Below, piece by piece: positions 23,818-36,716 of a stretch of 64,000 nucleotides of DNA. Positions within the stretch are counted from its first letter, which is position 1, and each line of letters opens with the position of its first letter. The stretch comes from Lantana camara. Lineage: Eukaryota > Streptophyta > Magnoliopsida > Lamiales > Verbenaceae. The translations under genes were made by a program, and so were the position numbers. The notes below the pieces were generated by a model that saw only the letters and a list, made by a program, of their open reading frames with translations, ran no database searches and had not been told where the DNA came from. The stretch is from NCBI GenBank assembly GCA_037501455.1, contig CM074857.1, forward strand, positions 97,311,501-97,375,500. The letters are read 5' to 3'.

Positions 23818-24005
23818 CTATGTTGCAAAACCGGAGCTCTAGTGTCGTGTTGAGTTCGTCTAGGTCATTTGACTTAGGATTATGTGATTGTTTGCATTCA
23901 CTTTCACTTTTATGTGATTTATTTGTTCTTATTTGTATTAATTGTTCACATGAACATGTACTAAACCTCATGCATCGATACTTTCTTTGATTTGTGCTTT
24001 TCAGG

Positions 24006-25846
24006 ATGCCTTCGAGAAGGAGAGACCATGAACAAACAACGGATTTTAATCAACCTCCTCCACCGCCACCACCTCTTAATGCTGAGAATATTGTTCAAAC
24101 TCTTTTAAATCAGTTACAACAAAATCAGAGACACCAAACTCCACCTGGTGAAGCTCAAGAGAGGCAAGTCTCTTATGTCTACCGAGAGTTTCACAATAAC
24201 AATCCCCCAAAATGGTTTGGGGGTGATGATATTAAAGCCGAAGAGTGGTTATCAAGGATTTCGGGGATATGGGAGATGTACCCCGCTTCTTCGCAAGAGA
24301 AGGCCGTTTACACCGCCCGATTTATACAAGGCCAAATTTCTAATTGGCTTAAAGGTGTGAGGGCTCATTTGGAAAGGAATGATGAGGAGTTTAATTGGGA
24401 AAGCTTTGTGAGAGAGTTTCATGACAAACTTATCACTCCTAGTGCTTGGGAAAGGCGATTGCAGGAATTTTTGGAGCTTAAGCAAGGGATCGATACGTTG
24501 ATAATTATATTCTTGAGTTTGAGAGGGTTGCTCCCTAAGCCACTCATATTACAGAAAATGATGCTTTGAAAGCTCAGAGTTTCGTTCATGGTTTGAGAGT
24601 TGATATCCAACAAGCCTTAAAAGCTTCTACGATCAACCCTTGGGCAAAGGCAACTAGGAAAGCGATACAATTCGAGGCTCAAAAACAGAGATTGAAGCCC
24701 CCTAGTTTTCACTCAGGGCATGGATCGAGGTCTAGTTCTCACTTGGGTAAGAGGCCTGCACCTCAAGGTGGGCCTCCGGTCTTCAAACCCCAAGGTTTCA
24801 ATAATTCTAACTAGAAACCCCGACTCCCCGGATCGGCTTCGGTGCCGGCTCTACTGGTACCTATTCGTTGCGAATATTGTAAGGGTCCAAACCACACGGA
24901 GGAAACTTATCGAAAGAAATTGGGGAGATGTTATGGTTGTGGTGAGCCCGGTCACATGGTTAGTGCTTGTTCGTACAAGAATATGAATCCCTTGAATGTC
25001 GTTGCACCGAGACCTCCGATACAAGCTAGGGCCTACGCTTTGGAAGGTGAAGAAGAGGATGTCGAGGTTGATGCCACCACCGTAGTGGAAGGTAATATAA
25101 GCATTCATGGCATTCCATTGAATGTATTATTTGATCTGGGAGTAACTCATTCTTTTATTGCTTCCCGGCTAGCTTCTACACTCTCTTTGCCCGTTGTTTA
25201 TGTGGATGATTATTATGTGATTAGTTCTTCTCTCGGGGGGAGCTTGGTGATGAACTGAGTGTTCCGGGAGTGTCCAGTGAGTATTGAGGTCCAAGAGTAC
25301 TCGGCGGACTTGATCGAGATGCCCATGAAGAGATATAGGGCGATCTTGGGTATAGATTGGTTGTTTCAGCATAGAGTGGTGATGGATTGCCATGCGAAGA
25401 AGGTTTTGTTGGGTTCTACGGTGTTTTCGGGCGAAAGATTGAAGGCTAGCCCTTTTGTTTCTTTTGTTGACGCTAATAAGTTAGTCTGGGATGGCATAAC
25501 GGGCTATGTGACTTATTTTTTAAATAAACCAAAGGATCAAGCAAAGCTCGAAGAGACGGAGGTTGTGAAGGACTTTCTTGATGTTTTCCAGGAAAGTTTT
25601 GGATCTTTACCCCCTGACAAGGACATGGAGTTTGTTATTGATCTCTATCCCAGAGCGGAACCCTATTCGAAGACTCCCTATAGGATGGCTCCGGCAGAGT
25701 TGAAGGAGCTGAAGGTGCAACTTCATGAGCTCTTAGAGTGTGGTTACATCCGTCCGAGCACTTCTTCATGGGGTGCTCCCGTTCTATTTGTGAAGAAAAA
25801 AGATGGGACTTTACGGATGTGTATCGAAAATGAGCATATAAGGTAG
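24006..25846 (+). pseudogene. Tekay-like gag-pol, frameshifted and truncated in RT
   Basis: Starts at the ATG of MPSRRRDHEQ. Gag (retrotransposon Gag domain with PPKWFGGDD and EEWLSRI) runs to about 24495, where a frameshift moves the reading frame. A stop follows GFNNSN near 24812. Then comes a zinc-knuckle region CEYCKGPNHTEETY / CYGCGEPGHMVSAC and a protease in which the DSGATHSF motif is altered to DLGVTHSF, so the aspartyl active site is changed. Another stop lies at 25256. The RT begins (PYRMAPAELKEL, GAPVLFVKKKDGTLRMC) and ends at about 25840, before the catalytic YxDD. Sequence past 25846 belongs to a minus-strand LTR. RT core, RNase H, integrase and chromodomain are absent. Dead element. 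Confidence 0.9.
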
Positions 25847-26437
25847 GGTCATAACTATAATCCTAACCTCACCTTACACCGATGAAGTTAACGAAGAGGA
25901 AATGGTTCACCCCGGAACCTACACAAAAGGCCTAACACCATCCTAGTGCAAACCTGAACCAACTGAAGACAAAACAGGAGACTTAGACTCAATCATGAAC
26001 CATAAAGACGTACGATGAATGCTTATGCATGTGAGAGATGCAATCACGTATGTATAACCCATTTTCATATCAATTTCATACAATAAAAGACATCACATAA
26101 CACAACGTGTCCATTCATAACCATAAAACACACTAGGAAAGCGTTCATGTAATTCGTGTATGAAAATGAGTGCAAGTGATGCAATTGAGATGGTATACGG
26201 TAGCACTTAAGCATTTACATACACATAACATATTTAAAAAAAAAATAACATACCATATAATTATATAACATATCATATTATATCAATTCATATTCATTTA
26301 GGTGCATAAAACAAGTTAGGATCAAGTTCGGGGAGGAAAAAGAGCACACGAAACAAACCGCGGAACAAAATGAACGTGTAACCACAAATAGGGGGGTTTA
26401 CGGGGGTGACCCCTCTTCTTTACACATTCAGCCACGG

Positions 26438-29400
26438 TGTGGCACCCCGCTTTTCCGATCGTCTGAGCAGGCGTCACCTGTTAACTACCCTGTGTGTTTA
26501 ATTGTTTATTTTACTCTTGCTTGATGTTTAACGTACCTTTTATGTATTTAATTGTGTGATTTCGTGTGTTGTGTGGCCCTATTTTCAGCTCCTTAAGAGT
26601 TTAGGGGTTTGTTTGTAATTTTCTCTTTTTAGGGGTATTTTGGTCATTTATCGTTCGATCGAGATTTTGACCTAACGGACTTCTAGAACGCGTTCGGGGC
26701 ATCCAAACGAGTTTGTATACTTTAAGTTTGCCCAATTTTGACATTGTTAGAGCTTCCTACCGGTCTTTCTCGCGCGTTTGACCGGGTCAGACCTCAGCTC
26801 CTCTCTCTCTCTCCTCTCCCGTGTCCGTCTCTCTCCTCTCTCGAAGGAATTCAACAATTGAATAGTTGTTTTCGATGTACTCGACAAGAGGAACATAATG
26901 ATACCAAAATCTTGACCCGACGATAAGCGGTGGCGAAGATATTGCGCGATTTCAGTCGCGCTCGGGAGAGCCGCCACTTCCACAGCGTCTCGCGGCGGTT
27001 TTCGGAGGCAAAATAGGGCGGAGCTAGGCTAGGATTTGTACAAGATTGGATGGCGCAGCTTTCGGTGTTGGCGACACGGCCATCGGACCCCGTACGGCGG
27101 CCCACGCGCCTATTGAAGGCCGCGATGAGTGGCGTGTGAACAGTGTAGGCGGCCGCAGCTTTTTTCGAGGGGCATTGGTGGTTTCTTATGTTTTCTAACA
27201 CCCTGGTTCCATTTTCGGCCTCAGATGGCCCAAATCACGGTGTAGGTGGTGGTTTTGGCCATGGCAGTGGCGGCGGGACTTTAACGGCTATCGGGGGCCT
27301 TTTCCGGTGATCTTTTGGCGACGGGTCCTTCATGAAAGTTGTTCAGCACGAAAGAGGTCGATCTTTCTGTGTTGGCCCCGACTCGAGAACCGGCCGATTT
27401 AGTGGCAACGCTTGGTGGTCAACACTCCAACGTCTTTTTTTGGCAATTAGGTTGGGTGTTTCGAAGTTCTCGATGAGACCTTTCCAACGGTATACTCGAA
27501 TTTAATTTTTGTCAAGCGGTTTGGATTTAATTTTGTTTCTTAGCTTTTAGGATTTAATTGTTGAATTGGGTCAATTTTTCTTTAATTAAATCCGGTGGGT
27601 TTCTTATTTTCAGAAATTGGTTGAGGGGTTTTGCTGAGCATGTTGAGATATAGATTCGCCATTCACGGGGATTTTTTCGACCACCGGATATGGTGGTCTG
27701 GCGGCTGCCGGTGGCGGTTCGACCAACTTCGGAGGCGGCGTTCCAACGCCCTTCGGACAACAGGTCCGTATTGTCATGGTGAGTCCAACGCCACTTTCCG
27801 TTCATCAATCGGATGCCCGATTGATTTGTTATGAATTTTTGAAGTTATTGTATTTTTATTCGTTAATTCTTTTTAATTGTAAAATTCGATCTTGTACACT
27901 TGTTAAATTGAAATTATGAGTTGTTTGTTATACGAAAATGTGTTATGAGGTATGAAAGATCCAATTCTTGAATTATTGAATTCAATTGCCTCGTTTTATG
28001 CCTATTACTTGGGAACATTTCTTGTTTAAGGGGTGTTAATGTAATATTTGGAAACCAAATTGCTTGTGTAATTATATGAAACATAAGAAATAAATTATGA
28101 AAGGATACGTTGTATTTAATTTAAATGAATTGTCTAAGTATGTCAATTGTTAGAATATTGTGAATTATACAAATTACGTATTTATGTATAAAATTGTTAT
28201 GTAATTCGTGTTTATTTTCTCGAGACTTAGTGCCTGATAGGAATTAAATTCATAATGTCTTGATTTATTTTATGTAATTGATGTTATGAATTTTATAAGC
28301 TATGCATCTCTTGATATGTAAAGTGAGTGTAATTTGCTATGAATGACTTGATTGTATAAATGTGGATTATATGTTGCATCATTTGTGTTCGTGAGCATGG
28401 TCGTGCGTTTTTTTGGTTGTTGTTGGAGTCTGAGTCCTGTGTTATGTGTGTTCAGTTGTTCAGGGGCTCTCCAGGGAGTGTCTGTCAGCTGTTTGGGTTC
28501 CAAGTGGGACTTCCTTGCTCGTGTTTTTCGTTCTCGTCGGTGTAAGGTTAGGCTTTAGGATTTTCTTTTAGTTAAAGCGACCTATAACCCTATATACTCG
28601 TTTTCAAGCCTGCATGCGTTTATTCTATTATATTTATATAATAGATAAGTGTTTATATGATATGTTTATGACTTTGTCATACGGTTAAAGGTTTTTTAAC
28701 TATATGTACGAGTGCATATAAGCTTGAAAATATTTTGTAACGAGGCTATGCTCCAAACCGTGTGTCTTCATAGCAGCTCAGGATTAGGATGACACGGAGA
28801 GGTACATTTATAACATATGCCAAGTTGCAAGGTAAGGTATGTCTGATAAAGTACGTAAGTTATGATTATGATATGATATGATAAGTATGATTTGTAGAGA
28901 GTTAAGATTTGTAATTTGTATTGGATTTGTTATTGGGCCCCCCGGAGACGTGGCTAAGGATACTCAAGGCGGTTGGGCCCTTGGGTTTGGTCTGTGCACG
29001 ATCTCCATTTGAAGTACCTACGCGCGAATCTTGGAGGGTGGGGAGGCGTGGTGCTTTGAGCCCTCGGTTAATAACCGGGGAAGGTACGATGTGGACTAGC
29101 TATCCCACGTATATTGAGTAACACGATGTGAGCCCGTACCCCGCGTATAGACTTCCAGGTTGTGAGGATCGATACGGGATTTGAATTCTGATTATTTTGG
29201 TTTTTTTAAGTCTAATAATGATATGGAAATAAGGTTGGAAACATGTACTCGCCGGGTATAAGAATTTATTCTGTTATGTTGATTATGAAACGAGATAGGA
29301 TCTTTTCATTATGTCATGATATGATTTGAGTGTGTTAAGTATAAGTTTTCTTTGAAAATGGCTTTGGTATGCAAAACCCTACTCCCGGTTCATAGTCTTT

Positions 29401-30010
29401 CTTTTGGTATGTGCTCTGCTCTATACTGTGTATCGTGTGTGTGTGTTCAGCCCCCTCACTCAGTCAGTGGACTGACCCTTGCCCCTCCAATGTTTTTAGT
29501 TTTTAGGTATAGGTTGTTGGAGTTCGAGCTAGGCGACAGTGTGTCGTGTCAAACGAATCTGTGTCGTTCTCTTAAGTTTGTTTATTGTTATGTTGCAGTT
29601 ATGTTTGTAATTATGTAAATGTATATACTCTGTACAGGTTATGCATATAGATTGAATGTATGGAATTCGGGACAGGTTTCTAGGGCTAGTTGAACCCCGT
29701 ATTTACTTTATGCACTTGATTGGTTGTGAATATTTTGGGACAGGCTTCTAGGACTAGATGTACCCTGTAGTTGCTAATGATTGAATTAATATCTTTGTTG
29801 CTTTTAAGATTTTGTCCATATTCTTTACTTTGCTTCCGCTTCTAGTTTCTTATTTTATCTGCTGTACAGGGTCTAGGTACCGCCTACCTTAAGTCGGGCC
29901 TTGTCTGTCTCCTATTCGCTACTACTTTGTTCGTGTACGAATTTCCCATTTCATATGTAGATTGGGCTTTAGTGTGGGGAATGTGGTGGCCCAGTGTTTC
30001 GGGCACTACA
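26438..30010 (+). mobile_element. Solo gypsy LTR, plus strand (3.57 kb)
   Basis: It starts TGTGGCACCCCGCTTTTCC and ends GTTTCGGGCACTACA. No polypurine tract lies before it and no primer-binding site after it. The flanking 5-mers (CACGG and TAGTT) do not match, so the target duplication is lost or the copy arose by recombination between elements. About 26750-27800 is unusually GC-rich for this window. Open frames there, on both strands, show no recognisable protein. Confidence 0.7.
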
Positions 30011-30364
30011 TAGTTCAGCCCCCAAAGGAGTCACGGGAATGACTCCTTCATGTGCAAGTGCACGGGGGGTGAATTAGATCAGACATTCACCCCCTTAGGC
30101 CATTCAAGGCCGCGACCAATGTGCAAGAGGAGGGGAGTCATGGGGGTGACTCCCTGCAGTCATGAAGGTCCAAAGTTCAGCCATTTTCATGGCTGAACAA
30201 GGAAGGAAAAGGTACAACAACACGCAGCAAAGGCAAGGCAACAACAACAACCACCGAAACTCACTCAAATTCAACCCTAATTACATGTTTAAGTTCCTAA
30301 CACATGCTTAACCACCAAAACACATTCTTGACTCATGAATCATGCTATAACACAAGATGTCATT

Positions 30365-33300
30365 TGTAGCACCCCAAGCGGTGGACACCACATCCCCCGT
30401 ACTAGGTCCGACACGTGTAATAAAACGGAGAATCCGCACATGCACCAAGCAATAGTGAACGAGAGACAAACAAAAACTCCACCAAAGCTAGGTCGTCTAC
30501 ACCCTCAAACAGAGCATGCAACAATCAAACATACAAGTACGAAAGCGTTTAAACAAAATTAAACATAGACATGATAACAAAACTATACATCACTAAACGG
30601 ATCATATACAAACTTGCCGCAATGGGCGAAAAGTAACGAATACAACTTCCAGAATATCAGACTACAAGTGTTTCAAAAGTACAAATGCAAAACATACTAA
30701 GAATGGAATACGGACTCGAGCTATACTACAAGAAGACTCAAAAGACCATATGCCGTCAAGCTCGAACCAAAGATCGGTGACTACAGCTAAAAACATGGGA
30801 AGGGGGAGGGGTCAGTCACTCTGACTGAGTGAGGGGCTACACATGCACACCTACGTATATATACGGAGCACAACACATATCAGAGTTGGAAGTCCATGAA
30901 TCGGGGCTATAAACAGTAATTAAGAGTCCAACTAGCAAATAGTAATTAAGAGTCCACTCCCGTTTCACGAACTATTTCGTAATAAACTAACTGAACTAGT
31001 ACAAACATGAATAAGACCAACTAGCAAGCAAACCAAAAGCGGGGAAATGTGCACAGGAGTAATGCCCGGCGACCTATCGGTGACTACAGCTAAAAACATG
31101 GGAAGGGGGAGGGGTCAGTCACACTGACTGAGTGAGGGGCTACACATGCACACCTACATATATATACGGAGCACAACACATATCAGAGTTGGAAGTCCAC
31201 GAATCAGGGCTACAAGCAGTAATTAAGAGTCCAACTAGGAAATAGTAATTAAGAGTCCACTCCCGTTTCACGAACTATTTCGTAATAAACTAACTGAACT
31301 ATTACAAACATGAATAAGACCAACTAGCAAGCAAACCAAAAGCAGGGAAATGTGCACAGGAGTAATGCCCGGCGACCTATGGCCATCTCGGACTCCCTTA
31401 CCCACATCAGGATGATTATGCACGGAAGTAATCACCGGCATCCCGGGACTTCCTTACCCGTAATCACCGAGCCCCAAACAGATTCAGAGTCAAAGCCAGA
31501 TTCAGAGTCAAAGTCATATTCAGATTCAAATTCATATCCATATTTATATTCATATACAGATTCACATTCAAGATCATATTCAAACTTACTAACCCACTAC
31601 TAACAAAATATCACACAACAAACATATAATACCTTCCTTTTGCAATGAGCTATGCTTTACTTATCCCTCCGTGTCACTTCATAGCTTGTCTACCTAACTT
31701 GATGCACGACTCGGGAGAGGCACACGGTATGGAGCATAGCTTGGCGTTGCCCATCATAATAGAACATAACAAGCTAACATATGCTCATACATAGCGTATC
31801 ATATTCCATAACATATATCATATTCATACACATACATATCTCACACGAATTTACATATACTTAAGGCTTATTAATCAAATGCATTCGAAACAACACGTTT
31901 CATTAGGGTTAACTATATCCTAACCTCACCTTACACCGATAAAACCGGGCAAAAAATATCAAAACCAATGCCTACGGAGTGACCTCGTCACCAATGGGAT
32001 ACTTCTCTGAACAAGACAAATATCAAAGGATACACTTAGACTCAAAATAAACCATATAAACGCTCGGTAAATGCATATGAATGTGAATGATGCAATGCAA
32101 GTCACAAACGTTTAACACTTAGGCAAAATGGAAGTATCTAACATGTTATCACATAAATGACACTTAATCCAAACACACAACACATTAAATAAACACCTAA
32201 TATATCCAATTACATCATACTAAAAGCATACACAAGTTTAGAACACATAAATAATGCAATAGGTGCAAAGAGGCGCCACACGTAGCACTTAGGGCAAACA
32301 GGATCATAGTTCGTATACAAGCATCGAAATCATATCAAAACAAGCATACACACATCCTGACAAATTATTAAAACTCTCAAAACATCAAAGGAAAGCATTA
32401 AAAAGTCATAACATAGCAATTCATACGTATAAACAAGCACACAACACACAAGGATCAAGATCGGGGAGGGAAAAGAGCAAAACGGGCAAAGAAATGAACA
32501 AAGCACACGAACACAAGGCCTGGAGGGACTAACGGCCGTTAGTCCCTTCCCTTGAATTGGCCATTAATGGCCGTTAATGGGGTCAGAAACCCCTGGGTGA
32601 AGTAACGGCCGTTAGGTTTGGCCAAACCTAAAGCCCAAATGGGCATTAACGTACCCAGGCTTCGTCTTCTTCGCGTAAACACCTGCAAATCAGTCACAAA
32701 ACTCTACCATACTCATACCAAAGCTAGGCAACACAATAAGGCATGCTTAGGTAGCAAAAATCAATGAAATTCAGGCACAAAACTTGTCCAAAACCGTAGC
32801 ACAAACGAGAGCAAATGAAGGAGGTTCAAACACATACATGTTCTTGCATTTCAAGCTTGGGGCATTAATGATAACTCCATAAAAACTCAACTACCACTTA
32901 ATAAATGAATATAGAAGCATTAATGGATGTCTTGTGGTCATATAACATGCATCAAACCAAGAAAAATCACAAGGATAAGCACATGATTCTTCAAAGAACT
33001 CAAAACCCTTATTATTCACTCCTATTCATGCCATAAGCCATAACTCTATCAATTAAAGCTCAAAATCTACAAATCATGGATAAAAAGAAGCACAAAGAGA
33101 TGGAGAACACAAAAGTACACTTACCTTGAAGAACGGATGAAGATTGAAGAAGATATGAGCTCAAAATATCCAAGGTATGATTAATAGTGATGGGTTTCTC
33201 CTCTTCTTCTTGCTTGAAGTCTACTTTTCCTTTCTTTCTTATGTTATGGTCCAAAATGGGGCAACAAAATCAGATAAAGGGTCAAGTTAGGGTGATATGG

Positions 33301-33859
33301 GTTCAAGAATGGGTCGGATATGGCCAAAACGGGTAGGATAGTGCATACTGATTCAAGGTGTTCAGTTCGGTGAAGTTTCGGAGACTCAAACGAGCTTAAA
33401 ACGTTATGAGGCTTGTTCCGTTAGATCTGAATCGCCGAAATGAGTCCGAAGGTGGTGTCAATATTTGAATTCGAATTCCCGAGTTCAAGTTATGCCGCCC
33501 AAAACCCAAGGTGCACTAAATGCTCTTTAGGCCCTTAAGTCCCGATTTCACCAAAATGGTCCAAGACCAAAGCAAACAAGTTCTAAAACATATATTAAGC
33601 ATATAAACACATTCATAACTCACATATTTCATGTATATCACGTACTCACAAAATCGAAATCAAACTCGAAATCGAAAACGAAATCAAAAAGGACAAAACG
33701 TTCAAAGTTCATACATAAGTTCAAAGTATAAAACATATAGCATAAGATTAACATATAAATATTAAGTTCTTCATATAATTACATAAATAAATGATTTAAA
33801 AGTGCACTTAGCTCACTCGTGACGTCATACCTGTACGGTCGAATGGGCGGGGCATTACA
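30365..33859 (-). mobile_element. Solo gypsy LTR, minus strand (3.5 kb)
   Basis: Plus-strand ends are TGTAGCACCCCAAGCGG and GGGCGGGGCATTACA, so on the minus strand it reads TGTAATGCCCCGCC...GGGGTGCTACA. It is flanked by TCATT (30360-30364) and CCATT (33860-33864), an imperfect target duplication. It holds a 303-bp tandem duplication, a degenerate ATTCAGA-type repeat (about 31480-31590), and TAACGGCCGTTA palindromes (about 32529-32615). Confidence 0.8.
30775..31380. repeat. 303-bp tandem duplication inside the solo LTR
   Basis: Units 30775-31077 and 31078-31380 differ at few sites. Both start CGGTGACTACAGCTAAAAAC and end CCCGGCGACCTAT. Confidence 0.92.
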
Positions 33860-33983
33860 CCATTAAAACACGTTTGAGCTTCATCAATGGAGTTTCAAGC
33901 AATAATCAACCAACAACCAAACTTCCATCATGAAAGCAACAAGGGAGCTCAAGGGAACATCATATATTAATCTTAGAGAAAAT

Positions 33984-34663
33984 TGATGCTTGTCGATTTT
34001 AACACCACTAGTATAAGAAATTCAGATGTAAAAATTGTATTAATGATGAGAAGAATTACAATGCAAAGTAAGAATACAACAAAGAATAATTATAAAGCTT
34101 AGGGTAAATATAAAGATGTAGAAAGTCGTTGGATGATGTAGTAGATAGTAGTGCTGCTTGCTAAGAAATTCACGTCTTCAAAATAGTGAATATTGAATGT
34201 CGTAAAAGTATGAGAGCTGATAATGTGCCAGAAGTTGGAGACATGGGGCTGCTTAGACTTCTTTTATAGCTGTGAAGAGGGGGGAGGTAGTGACTGGAGC
34301 AGGTGGTATCTAGGTAGGTAAGTGGTGGAGAGATTTGAGGTCATGGGACTGGACTCTTCTCTTCTTGGAATTGACTGGTTCTTCTAAATTTAAATGCTTT
34401 GCCTGAGGTTTCTTTCCTTCAATCACGTGTCAGAACAAACCCTAATATTCGAGAAGGGTTGTTAGGGTTTCTATTACGCTTTGGGCCATTTTGCTAGGCC
34501 TGATAACTAGCCCGTCGGCCCACCTGCTGGGCTGGTTGACTTGTTAGTCAGCCCGTCTGGTGAGCAGGTCTGAAACGGGCTGCTGTTCTTTTGGACCTGG
34601 TTATTTGCCAAAACGAGATGGACCATTCCTTGGGCTTGAAGGCATTAATTTCCACTAGTATCA
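33984..34663 (-). repeat. 3' LTR of the gag-only element
   Basis: On the plus strand it begins TGATGCTTGTCGATTTTAAC and ends CCACTAGTATCA, paired with 38429-39102. Confidence 0.9.
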
Positions 34664-35338
34664 TCACTCTGCCCTACTCTCGTAGTCCAATGTGTTTGGC
34701 TACAAGAGTAGCAAAAATCAGTGAGTTCCTCGTCTGATCGAGATTAGTTAGACTTGATAGACACCTCCGGCTTTGCATAGTGTGGTTGCCACGTTAAAAA
34801 CCTCACAAGGGAAAACCACGTGGGAAAAACCCCTATGAGTAAAAGGAGTGCAACCAGGGAACCATAGTTGATTGGTTAGTTGTCGGGTCTTCTCTGGAAG
34901 GCTTCTGTCTTCTGACGGTCATGAGGTGAGTTCGATCACTCTATTATTTTTCAAGCTTTCCCGTTCAGCTTCCCGGATGATTTCCTTTCCTTAGGCTTGC
35001 TTGGAGGCTGCTTCTTGGTTCCCTTGCACGCCGGTTGATTCTTGGCTTGTGGACTGCCTGCTTAACCGGCTTCTCTTTCATGCCGTCTCATTTCTCCTTG
35101 TTTGTGCAATATTGAATTCTTTTACCCGGCATACTCTTTTTTCCAGCAACTTCCATCTTCATCTTATCAGACTATCACGAAATCTCCCCATAGATAATCT
35201 TAGAAATTGCTACTTATCCCTTTCTTTCGTAAGAGACGAAATCTGCACTAGATAAAAATTTGAGAGTCCTGCACATCTAAGATTATTAGAAATTTATCTA
35301 TTTAACCATAATCATAATATCTTCTTTATCACAATTAA

Positions 35339-35515
35339 TACTCAGTAGAAGAGTGCAAGGCTGCCGGCACAGCTACTGATAGGGCCACTGTCGAGGCCGC
35401 TGACAGGGCTGCTGACAACACAACCCTCTTTGATGAGCAGGCGGGAACCTCTCTAGCTGCTGGGGGCATTGATCAGCCAGACGCAGCAGCAGCTAGTGAC
35501 GAGGAGCAGACCTGA
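35339..35515 (+). pseudogene. Antisense coding-like segment in the gag-only element
   Basis: An open stretch of about 58 codons ends at TGA 35513-35515. Composition is protein-like: Ala, Thr and Asp rich, with EAADRAADNTT and a DAAAASDEEQT acidic tail. It lies on the strand opposite gag, near the 3' LTR, where Tat-group elements often carry an antisense ORF. A CAG|TAGAAGAG at its start could be a splice acceptor. No full protein can be traced upstream. Low confidence. Confidence 0.35.
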
Positions 35516-36440
35516 GCCCGTCTTGATATCATGCTTCCTTTTAGTTTGAAAACCTATTTTGAATGTTTGGATGTGGGGAGGATGTTCTCATTCTCATTCT
35601 ATCATTGTCATCACTGCTTTGTTCAATCAGAAATTAGCTTTTCAAATAAGCGTTCGGGGTGTTCTCTCCGACCCCTTTCTTCTACCAACTGCCGGGATTT
35701 AGGTCCGGCTATTACTCCAGCATTTTTATTCAGTTGAGATTCTCATATCTCATCATTCGGCAACAATAGGACTCTATCTCATAAGAGCAAAATCTCTGAC
35801 TCTTATGACTAGCTGCTTTACCAGATGGGGTGGCCAACCCAGCTGGTGAAGCAGGGGGAGCGAAGCTCGAAGGAGTGATCGGTCCGACTCCTTCCCAAGG
35901 TATTTGCGTAATTAACGCGCCTTCCCAAGAGGTCTTATTTGTGTGCTTCTTCTACCCGGGTTTTTTCGTATGATCTTCCCAACCATTCAAAGGTATCATG
36001 TTTCATTTCAAATTAACCAATGACAATACATGCAGCTCAGCCTTATATTATTCATCAATGCATCATCAAGAAAGGTATATAAAGAGCGAATTGTAGGATG
36101 TAGGCTGCAGCTAGTAATAATCTAGTGTTAAGTGTAAGAAGTTATATGCAATGAGCGAAACCTGGTGATATTTTTATGTCTTCTCCAGGCTAGTAAACGG
36201 GCTCCTGCTGGCTGGTTAGCAAGAGCCGGTGTTGAATTATGCAGAAAACCTCTTCAGATTTAAGGTGTTCCATGGTCCAGATAGCCTCATGCCATCGGTA
36301 TCTTCCAGCTCGTATGCCTCTCTTGTGCTGGTGGTCGGCAGGCGGTGTAGCACCACGTGCTGTGTTGCGAACCCTCCAGCTGGAATGAGCAGCCCGTCTG
36401 GTCAACCCTCATAAATAACTGGTCTTCCGACACCTGAACT

Positions 36441-36606
36441 GCTGCTTAGGCTTCTCCGACTCCTTTATGGGCTCCTTTCCAGCTCGTTGGTCCTGGTTCT
36501 CTGGCTGCTTAGGCTCTCTCGGCTCCTTTACAGGCTTCTTTCCAGCTCGTTGGTCATGGTTCTCCGGTTACTTAGGCTCTTCCGACTCCTTTTCGGTGAA
36601 GCGGGA
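36441..36606 (-). repeat. 63-bp tandem repeat coding a 21-residue basic/acidic unit
   Basis: About 2.5 units with a period of 63 bp. In the gag direction (minus) they read as Lys/Glu/Pro-rich units such as KEPREPKQPENQDQRAGK, with one stop in a unit. It lies just downstream of the conserved gag block, where a nucleic-acid-binding tail would be. Confidence 0.65.
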
Positions 36607-36716
36607 AGCCATCCATCCTCTCTCCTATCTCTTCGTCTATCATGTAAATCTCTATATTTTCCATCTTTCACCTCCTCTGCATTAACGTATTTCTCGGCCC
36701 TTGCCAAGAGGTCATC

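Noticed and set aside
26750..27834. GC-rich open frames on both strands inside the 3.6-kb solo LTR
   Set aside because: They lie wholly within an LTR and show no protein signature. Their length is explained by base composition.
35001..35255. 84-codon plus-strand frame in the gag-only element
   Set aside because: Composition and hydrophobic runs are not convincing, and it does not connect in frame to the coding-like segment at 35339.
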